A stretch of DNA of 64,000 nt from Nocardia sienata NBRC 100364 (lineage in GTDB: Bacteria > Actinomycetota > Actinomycetes > Mycobacteriales > Mycobacteriaceae): contig NZ_BDBX01000012.1 in NCBI RefSeq assembly GCF_001613205.1, positions 1 to 64,000 of the forward strand. The letters run 5' to 3'. The notes beneath the pieces are model-generated. The model saw nothing but the letters and a program-made list of their open reading frames with translations. It was not told the DNA's origin and made no database searches. Below, piece by piece: positions 24,014 through 31,650 of the stretch. Both the position numbers and the translations under genes were made by a program. Each line of letters starts with the position of its first letter. The first letter of the stretch is position 1.

Positions 24014-25254
24014 TGGCGGAGAAGAAGCCAGCGGGCAAGAAGCGGAACCCGAACGGCTCGGGCACGATCAGTCAGCGCAAGGACGGCCGGTATCAGCTGC
24101 GTCTGTTCGTGGACGCACCCGACGGCACTCGTAAGCGGATCACGATCTACGGGGCCACCTGGGAAGAAGTCGACAACGAGCGGACCCGGCTCAAGGAGTT
24201 GCAGCGGCGGAATATCCCGGTCGACGTCACGACCATGACCGTTCGGCAATACCTGGAACGCTGGTTGGCAGATGTGGCCAAGCCGTCGATTCGCCCGACC
24301 ACGTATATGAGCTGGGAAGCTCTCGTGCGGCTGTACATGGTGCCGGGAATCGGCCGGTACAAGCTCAAGACGTTGCAGGCCGGGCATATCCGGGACTGGC
24401 TGAACAAGTCGGCGACGCGGTGCCAGTGCTGCGCCCAGAAGAAGGACGCCAAACGGGCGAAGCCGCGGTGCTGTGCGAAGTCTCCAGCGGCCTGCTGTGG
24501 GCAGGTTCCAAGTGCCGGCACTCTGCGGACCGTGCTCCGGGTCCTGCGGGCAGCGCTGCAAGACGCGGTGGATGACGAGATCCTGGCGCGCAACGTGGCG
24601 AAACAGGTCAAGATGCCGGCCGGACGAATCCGGAAGGAGAAACCCTGGAGCGATGCGGAGGCGTCCCGGTTCCTCGCGGCGACCAGAGAGCACCGGTTGT
24701 TCGCGTTGTGGTCGGTGGCTCTCGCGATCGGGCTGCGTCGTGGCGAAGCACTCGGCCTGCGATGGGTGGACGTCGACCTGGAGGCGGGCATGGTCGATAT
24801 CCGCCAGGCGCTGTACCGGATCAACGGCAAGCTGGGGCTGTTCGACGTGAAGACGGAGAGTTCGGAAGGGACGGTGCCGCTGCCGCCCAAGCTTCTCGAG
24901 ATCCTGAAGCTTCATCGCCGCGACCAGTTGGCCGACCTGGTGGTGTCGGAGGCGAACCGGCTGGGCTTGGTGTTCACCTCGGCCAAGGGCACACCGTTGG
25001 AGCCGCGCAACGTCAACCGCGCATTTACCGAGCTGGTCCGGAAGGCTGGCGTCCGGCCGATTCGCCTGCATGATCTGCGCCACTCCTGCGCAACCCTGCT
25101 GTTCGCTCAGGGGGTCGACCCGGCCACTGTCCAGCGGATCTTGCGGCACAGCTCGATCACGACCACCACGAGCATCTACATGGAGGTCATCGAACGGGTA
25201 CAGCGGGAAGCCGTCGCCGGCATGGACAGCTTGTTCGGTGACTCCGGGGCGTGA
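24013..25254 (+). CDS. int: Tyrosine-type site-specific integrase with Cys-rich insertion
   Basis: The 413-residue protein has an N-terminal AP2-like arm-binding region (GSGTISQRKDGRYQLRLFVD), a SAM-like core-binding domain and a C-terminal catalytic domain. The catalytic residues are Arg242 (GLRRGEAL), His353 and Arg356 (HDLRHSC), His379 (LRHSSI) and the nucleophile Tyr389 (SIYMEV). The core-binding domain carries an insertion near residues 136-165 with seven cysteines in C-x-C-C and CC clusters, probably a zinc-binding module. The gene ends about 50 bp from the tRNA-Thr 3' end, its attachment site. It should excise and integrate the 18622-25347 element. Confidence 0.95.
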   Translation: MAEKKPAGKKRNPNGSGTISQRKDGRYQLRLFVDAPDGTRKRITIYGATWEEVDNERTRLKELQRRNIPVDVTTMTVRQYLERWLADVAKPSIRPTTYMSWEALVRLYMVPGIGRYKLKTLQAGHIRDWLNKSATRCQCCAQKKDAKRAKPRCCAKSPAACCGQVPSAGTLRTVLRVLRAALQDAVDDEILARNVAKQVKMPAGRIRKEKPWSDAEASRFLAATREHRLFALWSVALAIGLRRGEALGLRWVDVDLEAGMVDIRQALYRINGKLGLFDVKTESSEGTVPLPPKLLEILKLHRRDQLADLVVSEANRLGLVFTSAKGTPLEPRNVNRAFTELVRKAGVRPIRLHDLRHSCATLLFAQGVDPATVQRILRHSSITTTTSIYMEVIERVQREAVAGMDSLFGDSGA

Positions 25255-25302
25255 CTGGTGTCAAAAACTGGTGTCAACGGCCCCGGAATCCCCGGGGAAA
25301 AG

Positions 25303-25347
25303 TGGAGCCGCCTAGGAGAATCGAACTCCTGACCTTTTCATTACGAG
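25303..25347 (-). repeat. attR: 45-bp direct repeat within tRNA-Thr
   Basis: This segment is identical to 18622-18666 and covers the anticodon loop to the CCA end of the intact tRNA-Thr gene. Integration therefore restored the tRNA at this end. Confidence 0.95.
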
Positions 25348-25378
25348 TGAAGCGCTCTACCGACTGAGCTAAGGCGGC
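25303..25378 (-). tRNA. tRNA-Thr (anticodon CGT)
   Basis: On the minus strand the acceptor GCCGCCT pairs with AGGCGGC. The D-arm is GCTC/GAGC, the anticodon arm has loop CTCGTAA (anticodon CGT, reading ACG), the T-arm is AGGAG-TTCGATT-CTCCT, and CCA is encoded. It is the attachment site of the integrative element, and its 3' half is duplicated at 18622. Confidence 0.95.
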
Positions 25379-25435
25379 GTGCCTTTCGGCGTGGCGAGTC
25401 TATCGTCTCCGCCCTGGGAACGCGAAAACGGCTGG

Positions 25436-26626
25436 TCAGGATGTTTGCGCGATGAGGGTGGCGGCCATGGCGGCCACCGCGAAACGGGGCTTGACGTTCC
25501 GGTCGAGGGCTTCGCGGCAGGCGAGGACGGCATCGATCGAGCGGAGGATGCCCTCGGGACGGACTCGGCTCGCCAGCTCGCGGGCGCGGTCGGCCATATC
25601 GGGGTGGGTCATGGTGATACCGGCGGGGTCGCCGAAGGCGATGGCGAGGGCGTCGCGGTAGAGGCCCGCGATATCCAGGAGAGCGCGGTCCAAGGCGTCA
25701 CGGCCGGTACGGGTGGCGCGGGATTTCTGGCGGCGTTCCAGGTCCTTGAGGACGCCCGCCGAACCCCGGGTCGCGCTCGCGGCGCCCTTACCGGTGCCAC
25801 CGGCGCCGAGGGCGGTGGCCAGTTCTTCGCGTTCGCGGTCGTCACGTTCGGCGCTGAGCTGTTTCGCCTCGTCTTCGGCCGCCTTCACCAGTTCGTCGGC
25901 GGCGAGGTAGGCGGTGCCGCGGGTCACCGCGGTCACGATGTCCAGGGCGCGGCGGCGGCGGGCGCGGGCATCGTCGTCGGTGGCGAGGCGGCGGGCGCGG
26001 CCGATATGACCGCCGCTCACGGCGGCTGCCCAGTCGGCGATTTCCGGATCGAGGCCGTCGTATTCACGCAGGACCTGGGCTATCGCCGGAGCTGAGGGGG
26101 TGACCAGGTGAACGTGCCGGCAGCGAGAGCGCAGGGTGACGGAGATGTCCTCCGGATCCACCGAAGGGGCGCACAGCAGGAACACGGTCCGCTCGGGCGG
26201 CTCCTCCACCACCTTGAGCAGCACGTTGCCCGCGGCTTCGGTGAGCCGGTCGGCGTCCTCGATCACCACCACCTGCCATCGGCCGGTGCTGGGCCGCCGG
26301 GCCGCGATCTGGACGATCCCGCGCATCTCCTTGGTGGAGATGCTCAGACCCTCGGGGACCACCCGGCGGACATCGCCGTGCGTGCCCGCCATGGTGGTGG
26401 TGCAGGCGTGGCAGCGGCCGCACCCGGGCTGCTCGGGATCTGTGCACTGCAGCGCGGCCGCGAAGCATAGGGCCGCGACCTCACGACCGGACCCGGGCGG
26501 GCCCGTGAACAGCCACGAATGCGTCATGGCGCCCTCGGCCACACCGGATCGGCCCGCGACCGCGGCCGCGGTCAGATCGGCGGTCACCGAAGCCTGACCC
26601 ACGAGACGCTCGAAGACACCCACCAC
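25436..26626 (-). CDS. holB: DNA polymerase III subunit delta' (clamp loader)
   Basis: The protein has 396 residues from GTG 26626. It is an AAA+ clamp-loader subunit with GPPGSGRE near residue 42 and a zinc module C-x8-C-x2-C-x2-C (CTDPEQPGCGRCHAC). VVVIEDADRLTEAAGNVLLKVVEEPP is the Walker B/sensor region, and SVTLRSRCRHVHL the SRC motif. It loads the beta clamp together with delta and gamma/tau. TAGGGT on the minus strand (26633-26638) ends 6 nt before the GTG at 26626, indicating a leaderless start; GTG 26632 is directly abutting and less likely. The position next to topA matches Rv3644c. Confidence 0.92.
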   Translation of the reverse strand: MVGVFERLVGQASVTADLTAAAVAGRSGVAEGAMTHSWLFTGPPGSGREVAALCFAAALQCTDPEQPGCGRCHACTTTMAGTHGDVRRVVPEGLSISTKEMRGIVQIAARRPSTGRWQVVVIEDADRLTEAAGNVLLKVVEEPPERTVFLLCAPSVDPEDISVTLRSRCRHVHLVTPSAPAIAQVLREYDGLDPEIADWAAAVSGGHIGRARRLATDDDARARRRRALDIVTAVTRGTAYLAADELVKAAEDEAKQLSAERDDREREELATALGAGGTGKGAASATRGSAGVLKDLERRQKSRATRTGRDALDRALLDIAGLYRDALAIAFGDPAGITMTHPDMADRARELASRVRPEGILRSIDAVLACREALDRNVKPRFAVAAMAATLIAQTS

Positions 26627-26678
26627 GCTCACACCCTAATACGCTCGACCGGCCACGCCCCCACTGTCCGCGGGACGG

Positions 26679-27185
26679 CTACCCGGCGCGCTGTGCGGTG
26701 GTGTTCGCCCCGTCCAACTGTTCGCGGATGATGTCGGCGTGCCCGCTGTGGTGGGCGATCTCACGAAGGATGTGCAGGATCAGGAACCGCGCGGACCACC
26801 ACACACGGCCGGGTACCCACGGGTTGGTGGGTGTGGGAATCGAAGCGTCCAGATCATCGACGGCGCGCACGAGCTCGGCGGTGTTCGCGGCGACACGCTC
26901 CCATTCGGCGAGCAGCCCGGCGACTGTCTCGTCGTCGCCGATAATGTATTCGCCCTCGTAATCCTCGAGTTTCTGTTCCGCGTTCTCGTCCCGCTCGACG
27001 AGCACCGTCGTCCACTCTCGCTCGCAGCGGATGATGTGGTGCAGCAGGCCGCCGAGCGTCAGCTCGCTCGCGGTGGTCCGCTGCCGCGCCTGCTCGTCGT
27101 CGATACCCCGCAGCGTTATGCGGAACATCTCGCGCTGTTCGTCGAGCAGTTGGATGAGATCCTCGCGTTCCCGGCTACCGGGCAT
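26679..27185 (-). CDS. DinB/DUF664-family protein (putative mycothiol-dependent enzyme)
   Basis: The 168-residue protein is a four-helix DinB-like bundle with three candidate metal histidines: LLHHIIRCEREW near residues 47-58 and LHILREIAHHSGHADIIREQLDG near 136-158. The AHHSGHADIIREQ block is characteristic of the DUF664 branch, several members of which use mycothiol, the actinobacterial thiol. It is an insertion relative to the mycobacterial order between holB and topA. The substrate is unknown. Confidence 0.87.
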   Translation of the reverse strand: MPGSREREDLIQLLDEQREMFRITLRGIDDEQARQRTTASELTLGGLLHHIIRCEREWTTVLVERDENAEQKLEDYEGEYIIGDDETVAGLLAEWERVAANTAELVRAVDDLDASIPTPTNPWVPGRVWWSARFLILHILREIAHHSGHADIIREQLDGANTTAQRAG

Positions 27186-27254
27186 CGGCGCTCCTTGTCA
27201 GTGGACGATATTCGCGCGCGACGTTACTGCGACGATCCGACAGAGGGCCGCCGT

Positions 27255-30167
27255 CTAGTCTTCGCGCTGGGAAGACGACCGGCCCGCGGCCTGCTTCGCC
27301 GGGGCCTTCTTGGCGGGAGCCTTCTTGGCCGCCGTCTTCTTCGCAGCCGCTTTCGCGGTGGTCGTCTTCTTCGCCGCGGTGGTGGTCTTCTTGGCGGCGG
27401 CCTTCTTGGCCGGTGCCTTCTTGGCGGTCTTCTTGGCCGCCTTCTTCACCGGGCCGCGGGCGCGCCGGTCGGCCAGCAGCTCGGAGGCGCGTTCGTCGGT
27501 GATGGATTCCACTTCGTCGCCCTTACGCAGGCTGGCGTTGGTCTCACCGTCGGTCACGTAGGGCCCGAAACGCCCATCTTTGATGACCATCGGCTTCCCG
27601 GTGGCGGAATCGTTGCCGAGTTCCCGGAGCGGCGCGGCTGCCGCGGCCTGTCTACCTCTGCGTTTGGGTTCGGCATAAAGTTTGAGGGCCTCGTCCAGGG
27701 TCACCGTGAAGATCTGGTCCTCGGTGGCCAGCGACCGTGAATCGGTGCCCTTCTTCAGATACGGCCCGTACCGACCGTTCTGCGCGGTGATCTCCTCGCC
27801 GGTGGCGGGGTCGGTGCCGACCACTCGCGGCAGCGACAGCAGTTTCAACGCGTCTTCGAGCGTCACGGTCGCCGCGCTCATGGATTTGAACAGAGACCCG
27901 GTCCGCGGTTTCGGCGCGTTCTTCTTCGCGGTTTTCTTCGCCCCTTGTTCCTCCTCCGCCTCCGGGAGGATTTCGGTGACGTACGGGCCGAAACGGCCTT
28001 CCTTGACGACGATTTCATGATCGTCGTCGTCGAAGCCCAGGTGCCTTCCCTCCGCCGGGGTGGCGAAGAGTTCCTCCGCGACCTCGGGGGTCAGTTCATC
28101 GGGCGGCAGATCGTCGGGAAGGTTCGCCCGCTGGGAGGTCGGTTCGGCGTCCGGCGCGGCGGGATCGGTGACCATTCGCTCCAGGTACGGCCCGTACCGG
28201 CCGACCCGCACCACTACATCACGCCCGGCGTCGTCGCTGAACAATTTGATGGAGTTGATCACGCGGGCATCGATATCGTCGAGCCGCTCGCCGACCATGC
28301 GCTTCAGGCCGCCCGACCGCGCGACCGAGCCCTCGGCTCCGTCGTCACCACCGAAGTAGAAGCTGGACAACCAGTTCCCGCGCTGCGCCCGCCCGCCGGC
28401 GATGGCATCCAGATCGTCTTCCATGGCAGCGGTGAAATCGAAATCGACCAGCCGGCCGAAGTACTGTTCGAGCAGCCCGGTCACCGAGAAGGCCACCCAG
28501 GACGGCACCAGCGCACTGCCGCGTTTGTAGACGTAACCGCGATCCAGAATGGTCTTGATGATCGACGAATAGGTGGACGGCCGCCCGATGCCGAGCTCCT
28601 CCAGCGATTTGATCAGCGAGGCCTCGGTGTAGCGGGCGGGCGGGTTGGTGCTGTGCCCGTCGGGATTCAGTTCGACAGCGGTGACGCCCGCGCCCTCGGC
28701 GAGCTGCGGCAACCGGGTCTCGGCGTCGTCGGACTGCCCGCCGGCCTCCTCGTCGACACTTTCCACGTAGGCCTTCAGGAAGCCCGGGAATGTGATGGTG
28801 CGCCCCGAGGCGGAGAACACGCATTCCTCGCCGGTGCCGGCGGTGCCGGTGATCCGCAGGGTGAGAGTGGTGCCCCTGGCGTCGGCCATCTGTGAGGCGA
28901 CGGTGCGCTGCCAGATCAGCTCGTAGAGCCGGAACTCATCGTTGTCCAGCCGCGCGTGCAACTGGCCCGGGGTGGCGAAGGTGTCACCCGCGGGACGGAT
29001 GGCCTCGTGCGCTTCCTGCGCGTTCTTCACCTTCCGGGTGTACTGACGGGCGGTGGGATGCACGAATTCGGCACCGTAGAGCTGCGTGGCCTGGGTGCGC
29101 GCGGCATTGATCGCCGACTCCGACAGCGTGGTCGAGTCGGTACGCATATAGGTGATGTAGCCGTTCTCGTAGAGCCGCTGCGCGGTGCGCATGGTGCGTT
29201 CCGAGGTGAACCGCAGCTTGCGGCCGGCCTCCTGCTGCAGCGTGGAGGTCATGAACGGCGCGTACGGTTTGCGGGTGTAGGGCTTGGACTCGGCCGAGGT
29301 GACCACCAGATCGGCGCCGTGCAAGGCCTCGGCCAGGCGGCGGGCCCGAGCCTCGTCCAGGACCAGCGCCCGGGAGTCGGCCTTGAGCCGGCCGTCGGAC
29401 CCGAAGTCACGGCCGGTCGCCACCCGCGAGCCGTCCACGTCGACGAGACGGGCGGCGAAAACCCGCGGATTGGCGGAGTCTGCCTCGCCGCCGGCGTCCA
29501 GCTTGGCGGCGATATCCCAGTACTCGGCCGATCGGAACGCCATCCGTTCCCGCTCGCGCTGCACGATCACCCGGGTCGCCACCGACTGGACTCGGCCCGC
29601 CGACAACCGCGGCATGACCTTCTTCCACAGCACGGGGCTGACCTCGTAGCCGTACAGCCGATCCAGGATGCGCCGGGTTTCCTGCGCGTCGACCAGGTCG
29701 TTGTCCAGGTCGCGGGTGTCTGCGGCGGCCGCGCGGATCGCCGGCTCGGTGATCTCGTGGAAGACCATCCGCCGAACCGGAACCTTCGGCTTCAGCGTCT
29801 CCAGCAGATGCCAGGCGATGGCCTCGCCCTCACGGTCGGGGTCGGTGGCCAGATACAACTCGTCGGCGTCGGCCAGCAGACCCTTGAGTTCGGTGACCTT
29901 GCCCTTCTTCTCCGGGCTGACGACGTAGATGGGTTCGAAGTCGTTGTCGACGTCCACCCCGAGCCGGGCCCACTCCTGGCCCTTGTACTTGGCCGGGACA
30001 TCGGCCGCACCACGCGGCAGATCCCGGATATGGCCGACCGATGCCTCGACCGTATAGTCCCGCCCCAGGTAGGGCGCGATTTTGCGGGCCTTCGTCGGCG
30101 ATTCGACGATGACGAGACGACGCACGGGACGACCCGCCTCGGCTGCGTTTCGGTCTCGTGTTGCCAC
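27255..30167 (-). CDS. topA: DNA topoisomerase I
   Basis: The 970-residue protein relaxes negative supercoils by single-strand passage. The TOPRIM domain starts at LVIVESPTKARKIAPYLG (about 18-35) with DPDREGEAIAW. The active-site Tyr340 is in YITYMRTDST. Degenerate C-terminal repeats (KxGRFGPY units) replace zinc fingers, and the last 80 residues are a Lys/Ala-rich KKAAPAKK tail, as in mycobacterial TopA. The GTG at 30167 has an AAGGAAAGGG ribosome-binding site. The same frame stays open for another 261 codons upstream, but its Arg/Pro/Cys-rich composition and lack of homology make that non-coding. Confidence 0.96.
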   Translation of the reverse strand: MATRDRNAAEAGRPVRRLVIVESPTKARKIAPYLGRDYTVEASVGHIRDLPRGAADVPAKYKGQEWARLGVDVDNDFEPIYVVSPEKKGKVTELKGLLADADELYLATDPDREGEAIAWHLLETLKPKVPVRRMVFHEITEPAIRAAAADTRDLDNDLVDAQETRRILDRLYGYEVSPVLWKKVMPRLSAGRVQSVATRVIVQRERERMAFRSAEYWDIAAKLDAGGEADSANPRVFAARLVDVDGSRVATGRDFGSDGRLKADSRALVLDEARARRLAEALHGADLVVTSAESKPYTRKPYAPFMTSTLQQEAGRKLRFTSERTMRTAQRLYENGYITYMRTDSTTLSESAINAARTQATQLYGAEFVHPTARQYTRKVKNAQEAHEAIRPAGDTFATPGQLHARLDNDEFRLYELIWQRTVASQMADARGTTLTLRITGTAGTGEECVFSASGRTITFPGFLKAYVESVDEEAGGQSDDAETRLPQLAEGAGVTAVELNPDGHSTNPPARYTEASLIKSLEELGIGRPSTYSSIIKTILDRGYVYKRGSALVPSWVAFSVTGLLEQYFGRLVDFDFTAAMEDDLDAIAGGRAQRGNWLSSFYFGGDDGAEGSVARSGGLKRMVGERLDDIDARVINSIKLFSDDAGRDVVVRVGRYGPYLERMVTDPAAPDAEPTSQRANLPDDLPPDELTPEVAEELFATPAEGRHLGFDDDDHEIVVKEGRFGPYVTEILPEAEEEQGAKKTAKKNAPKPRTGSLFKSMSAATVTLEDALKLLSLPRVVGTDPATGEEITAQNGRYGPYLKKGTDSRSLATEDQIFTVTLDEALKLYAEPKRRGRQAAAAAPLRELGNDSATGKPMVIKDGRFGPYVTDGETNASLRKGDEVESITDERASELLADRRARGPVKKAAKKTAKKAPAKKAAAKKTTTAAKKTTTAKAAAKKTAAKKAPAKKAPAKQAAGRSSSQRED

Positions 30168-30955
30168 CGGCGAATCCCTTTCCTTCTCGACCCGCTGAAC
30201 ACTGCTCGGTACGGCAGGACGCGGCTGATTGAGCAGATGGTGACGCCTTACATCACCACCAGTCACGTTTATACCTCGACGCCGCGCGTGGTCGAACGGT
30301 TGCGACCATCGGGCGATGGCGCGTCGATGCCGTTCAGTATGCAGGGCCGCGCCGACAGTCGGCACGCACGGTGCGTCACGAATCCACGCAGTATCGGCTT
30401 GACCGGTATGCGCGAAGACCGATCGGCCTCCCGCCCGCGCGTGGCGCGGAGCACGTTCGACCGGTCCGAGCGGTAGGCGCCGGGAGTGCCACGGAGTGGG
30501 GCAGCACACCATCCACAGGCCCCGTACGCTGCCGCACTGCCCGCCGAGCGCCCGGCGGGCGCCGCTTCTAAAAAGCGCGCGTGCGCAAGAGGGGCGAGAT
30601 TCCGCGTAAGACACATTGCATGTGCATCGCCGCACCCGGAGAGCACGGTGGCAGCGGATACCCCGGCACGCGGAAGTCGCTGCGGCCCGGCTGCGCCGAT
30701 ACGCCGGAAATGCATGGTGGACGCGCCGCCGTGCCATGAACGTATCGGCGGAGTGCCCACCCGGGGGCCGCCTGATCTCACGAACGAGGCGCCTACCCGC
30801 TCGCTGTTCGAGCGCACGTCGGTAGCCGATGGCCACCCACGCAAGGGTGAGGGGGACGCTCCGATAATCCGCCACCACATATGCCGGGCTGCTACCCCGC
30901 CACGCCGAGAGCGCACGGCCGGAACGGACGCGGAGATACGCATACTCCACATATA
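30168..30955. other. 788-bp stretch without a recognisable gene
   Basis: The region between topA and the cspA terminator holds long open frames on both strands, all with the Arg/Pro/Cys-rich composition of GC-rich shadows. In M. tuberculosis a gene (Rv3647c) lies here, but no similar protein is visible. A short CACAT-TGC-ATGTG palindrome occurs at about 30612-30624. The topA promoter must lie at the left end. Confidence 0.5.
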
Positions 30956-30995
30956 GTTCGTCCCTCGCTCCCGTTACGGGAGGCGAGGGACGAAC
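30956..30995 (-). terminator. cspA terminator hairpin
   Basis: The left arm 30956-30973 pairs with 30977-30995 over 18 bp with a single bulged base, closing a TTA loop. It begins 15 bp downstream of the cspA stop codon. Confidence 0.85.
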
Positions 30996-31010
30996 TGGGA
31001 GGGGACTCGC

Positions 31011-31217
31011 TCAGCTGAGCGCGCGAACTCCGGTGGCCTGAGGGCCCTTGGTGCCCTGACCAACCTCGAACTCGACCTTCTGATTTTCTTCGAGGGTGCG
31101 GAATCCCGAACCCTGGATCTCGGAATAGTGGACGAAGACGTCCGCAGAGCCGTCTTCGGGCGCGATGAAGCCGAAGCCCTTCTCCGCGTTGAACCACTTC
31201 ACAGTTCCCTGTGCCAT
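31011..31217 (-). CDS. cspA: Cold-shock domain protein
   Basis: The 68-residue protein is a single [34 protein letters not shown] contains RNP1 (KGFGFI) and RNP2 (VFVHY). It binds single-stranded RNA and DNA and acts as an RNA chaperone. The position next to topA and divergent from the DUF1998 helicase matches Rv3648c. It is monocistronic with a strong terminator. About 430 bp separate it from the helicase start, leaving room for a long 5' leader. Confidence 0.96.
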   Translation of the reverse strand: MAQGTVKWFNAEKGFGFIAPEDGSADVFVHYSEIQGSGFRTLEENQKVEFEVGQGTKGPQATGVRALS

Positions 31218-31650
31218 TCTGTTCCTTCTCTTTTCTTACTCGGAACGGCGGACAACTGGGTTTCGTCCACCGGGCCTGTTCCGATCGGCGCTACTCTGGA
31301 CTCCCGTGGGGGCCAACGTATGCCGTTCGCAACATCGATCCTGCCAGGGGTTTGGACTTTGCATCCGTCCCTCGAACACAGAAGCTTGCGACCGAGAACC
31401 AGTGAACCATGTCTTTGGGGAATTCAACAGCGGAGTTACCGACAATTTGCAAAAAAAATGATCTAGCGAATGCGGGGGTAAGGGTTAGTCGGCACGAATC
31501 TGAACCTCCGGTATGTTTGCCTTCCGATAACCAGCGTTCGGACCGAGTACCCGGTTGTGACCCAGATCGCTATTGGGTATCGAATCCGCAGGTCGAACGA
31601 AGCGGACGGCGGTGTTTCACATTGTTCGGAGATCCGGAAGGCGCGCAGGC
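31218..31650. other. Divergent cspA/helicase intergenic region
   Basis: This 433-bp region is more A+T-rich than its surroundings, including an eight-A run near 31454, and holds no convincing gene. It must contain the cspA promoter and 5' leader on the left and the helicase promoter on the right. No cold-shock-type leader motif could be assigned by eye. Confidence 0.5.

Larger units (their letters stand above)
18622..25347. mobile_element. 6.7-kb integrative element in tRNA-Thr(CGT)
   Basis: The element is bounded by a perfect 45-bp direct repeat and ends with an excisionase-like gene and a tyrosine integrase next to the intact tRNA, the standard layout of tRNA-targeted islands. Other contents are a 64-residue helix-turn-helix protein at the left end, a two-gene unknown cargo operon, two small proteins, a DUF6879/XRE-DUF5753 trio and a basic protein of unclear start. 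No replication initiator, FtsK/TraB-like translocase, relaxase, or phage structural or packaging gene is visible, so it is neither a typical actinomycete ICE nor a complete prophage. A satellite-like or helper-dependent island is the likely reading. Confidence 0.92.

Noticed and set aside
18622..25347. Actinomycete ICE (AICE) or intact prophage
   Set aside because: No RepSA/RepAM-like initiator, FtsK/SpoIIIE-type translocase, terminase, portal or capsid gene is present between the attachment sites.
30221..30260. Crp-like palindrome GGTGA..TCACC upstream of topA
   Set aside because: The half-sites are 9 bp apart instead of 6 and deviate at the outer bases.
30168..30950. N-terminal extension of TopA by 261 codons
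   Set aside because: The extra sequence is Arg/Cys/Pro-rich without similarity to TopA N-termini, and a good ribosome-binding site precedes GTG 30167.
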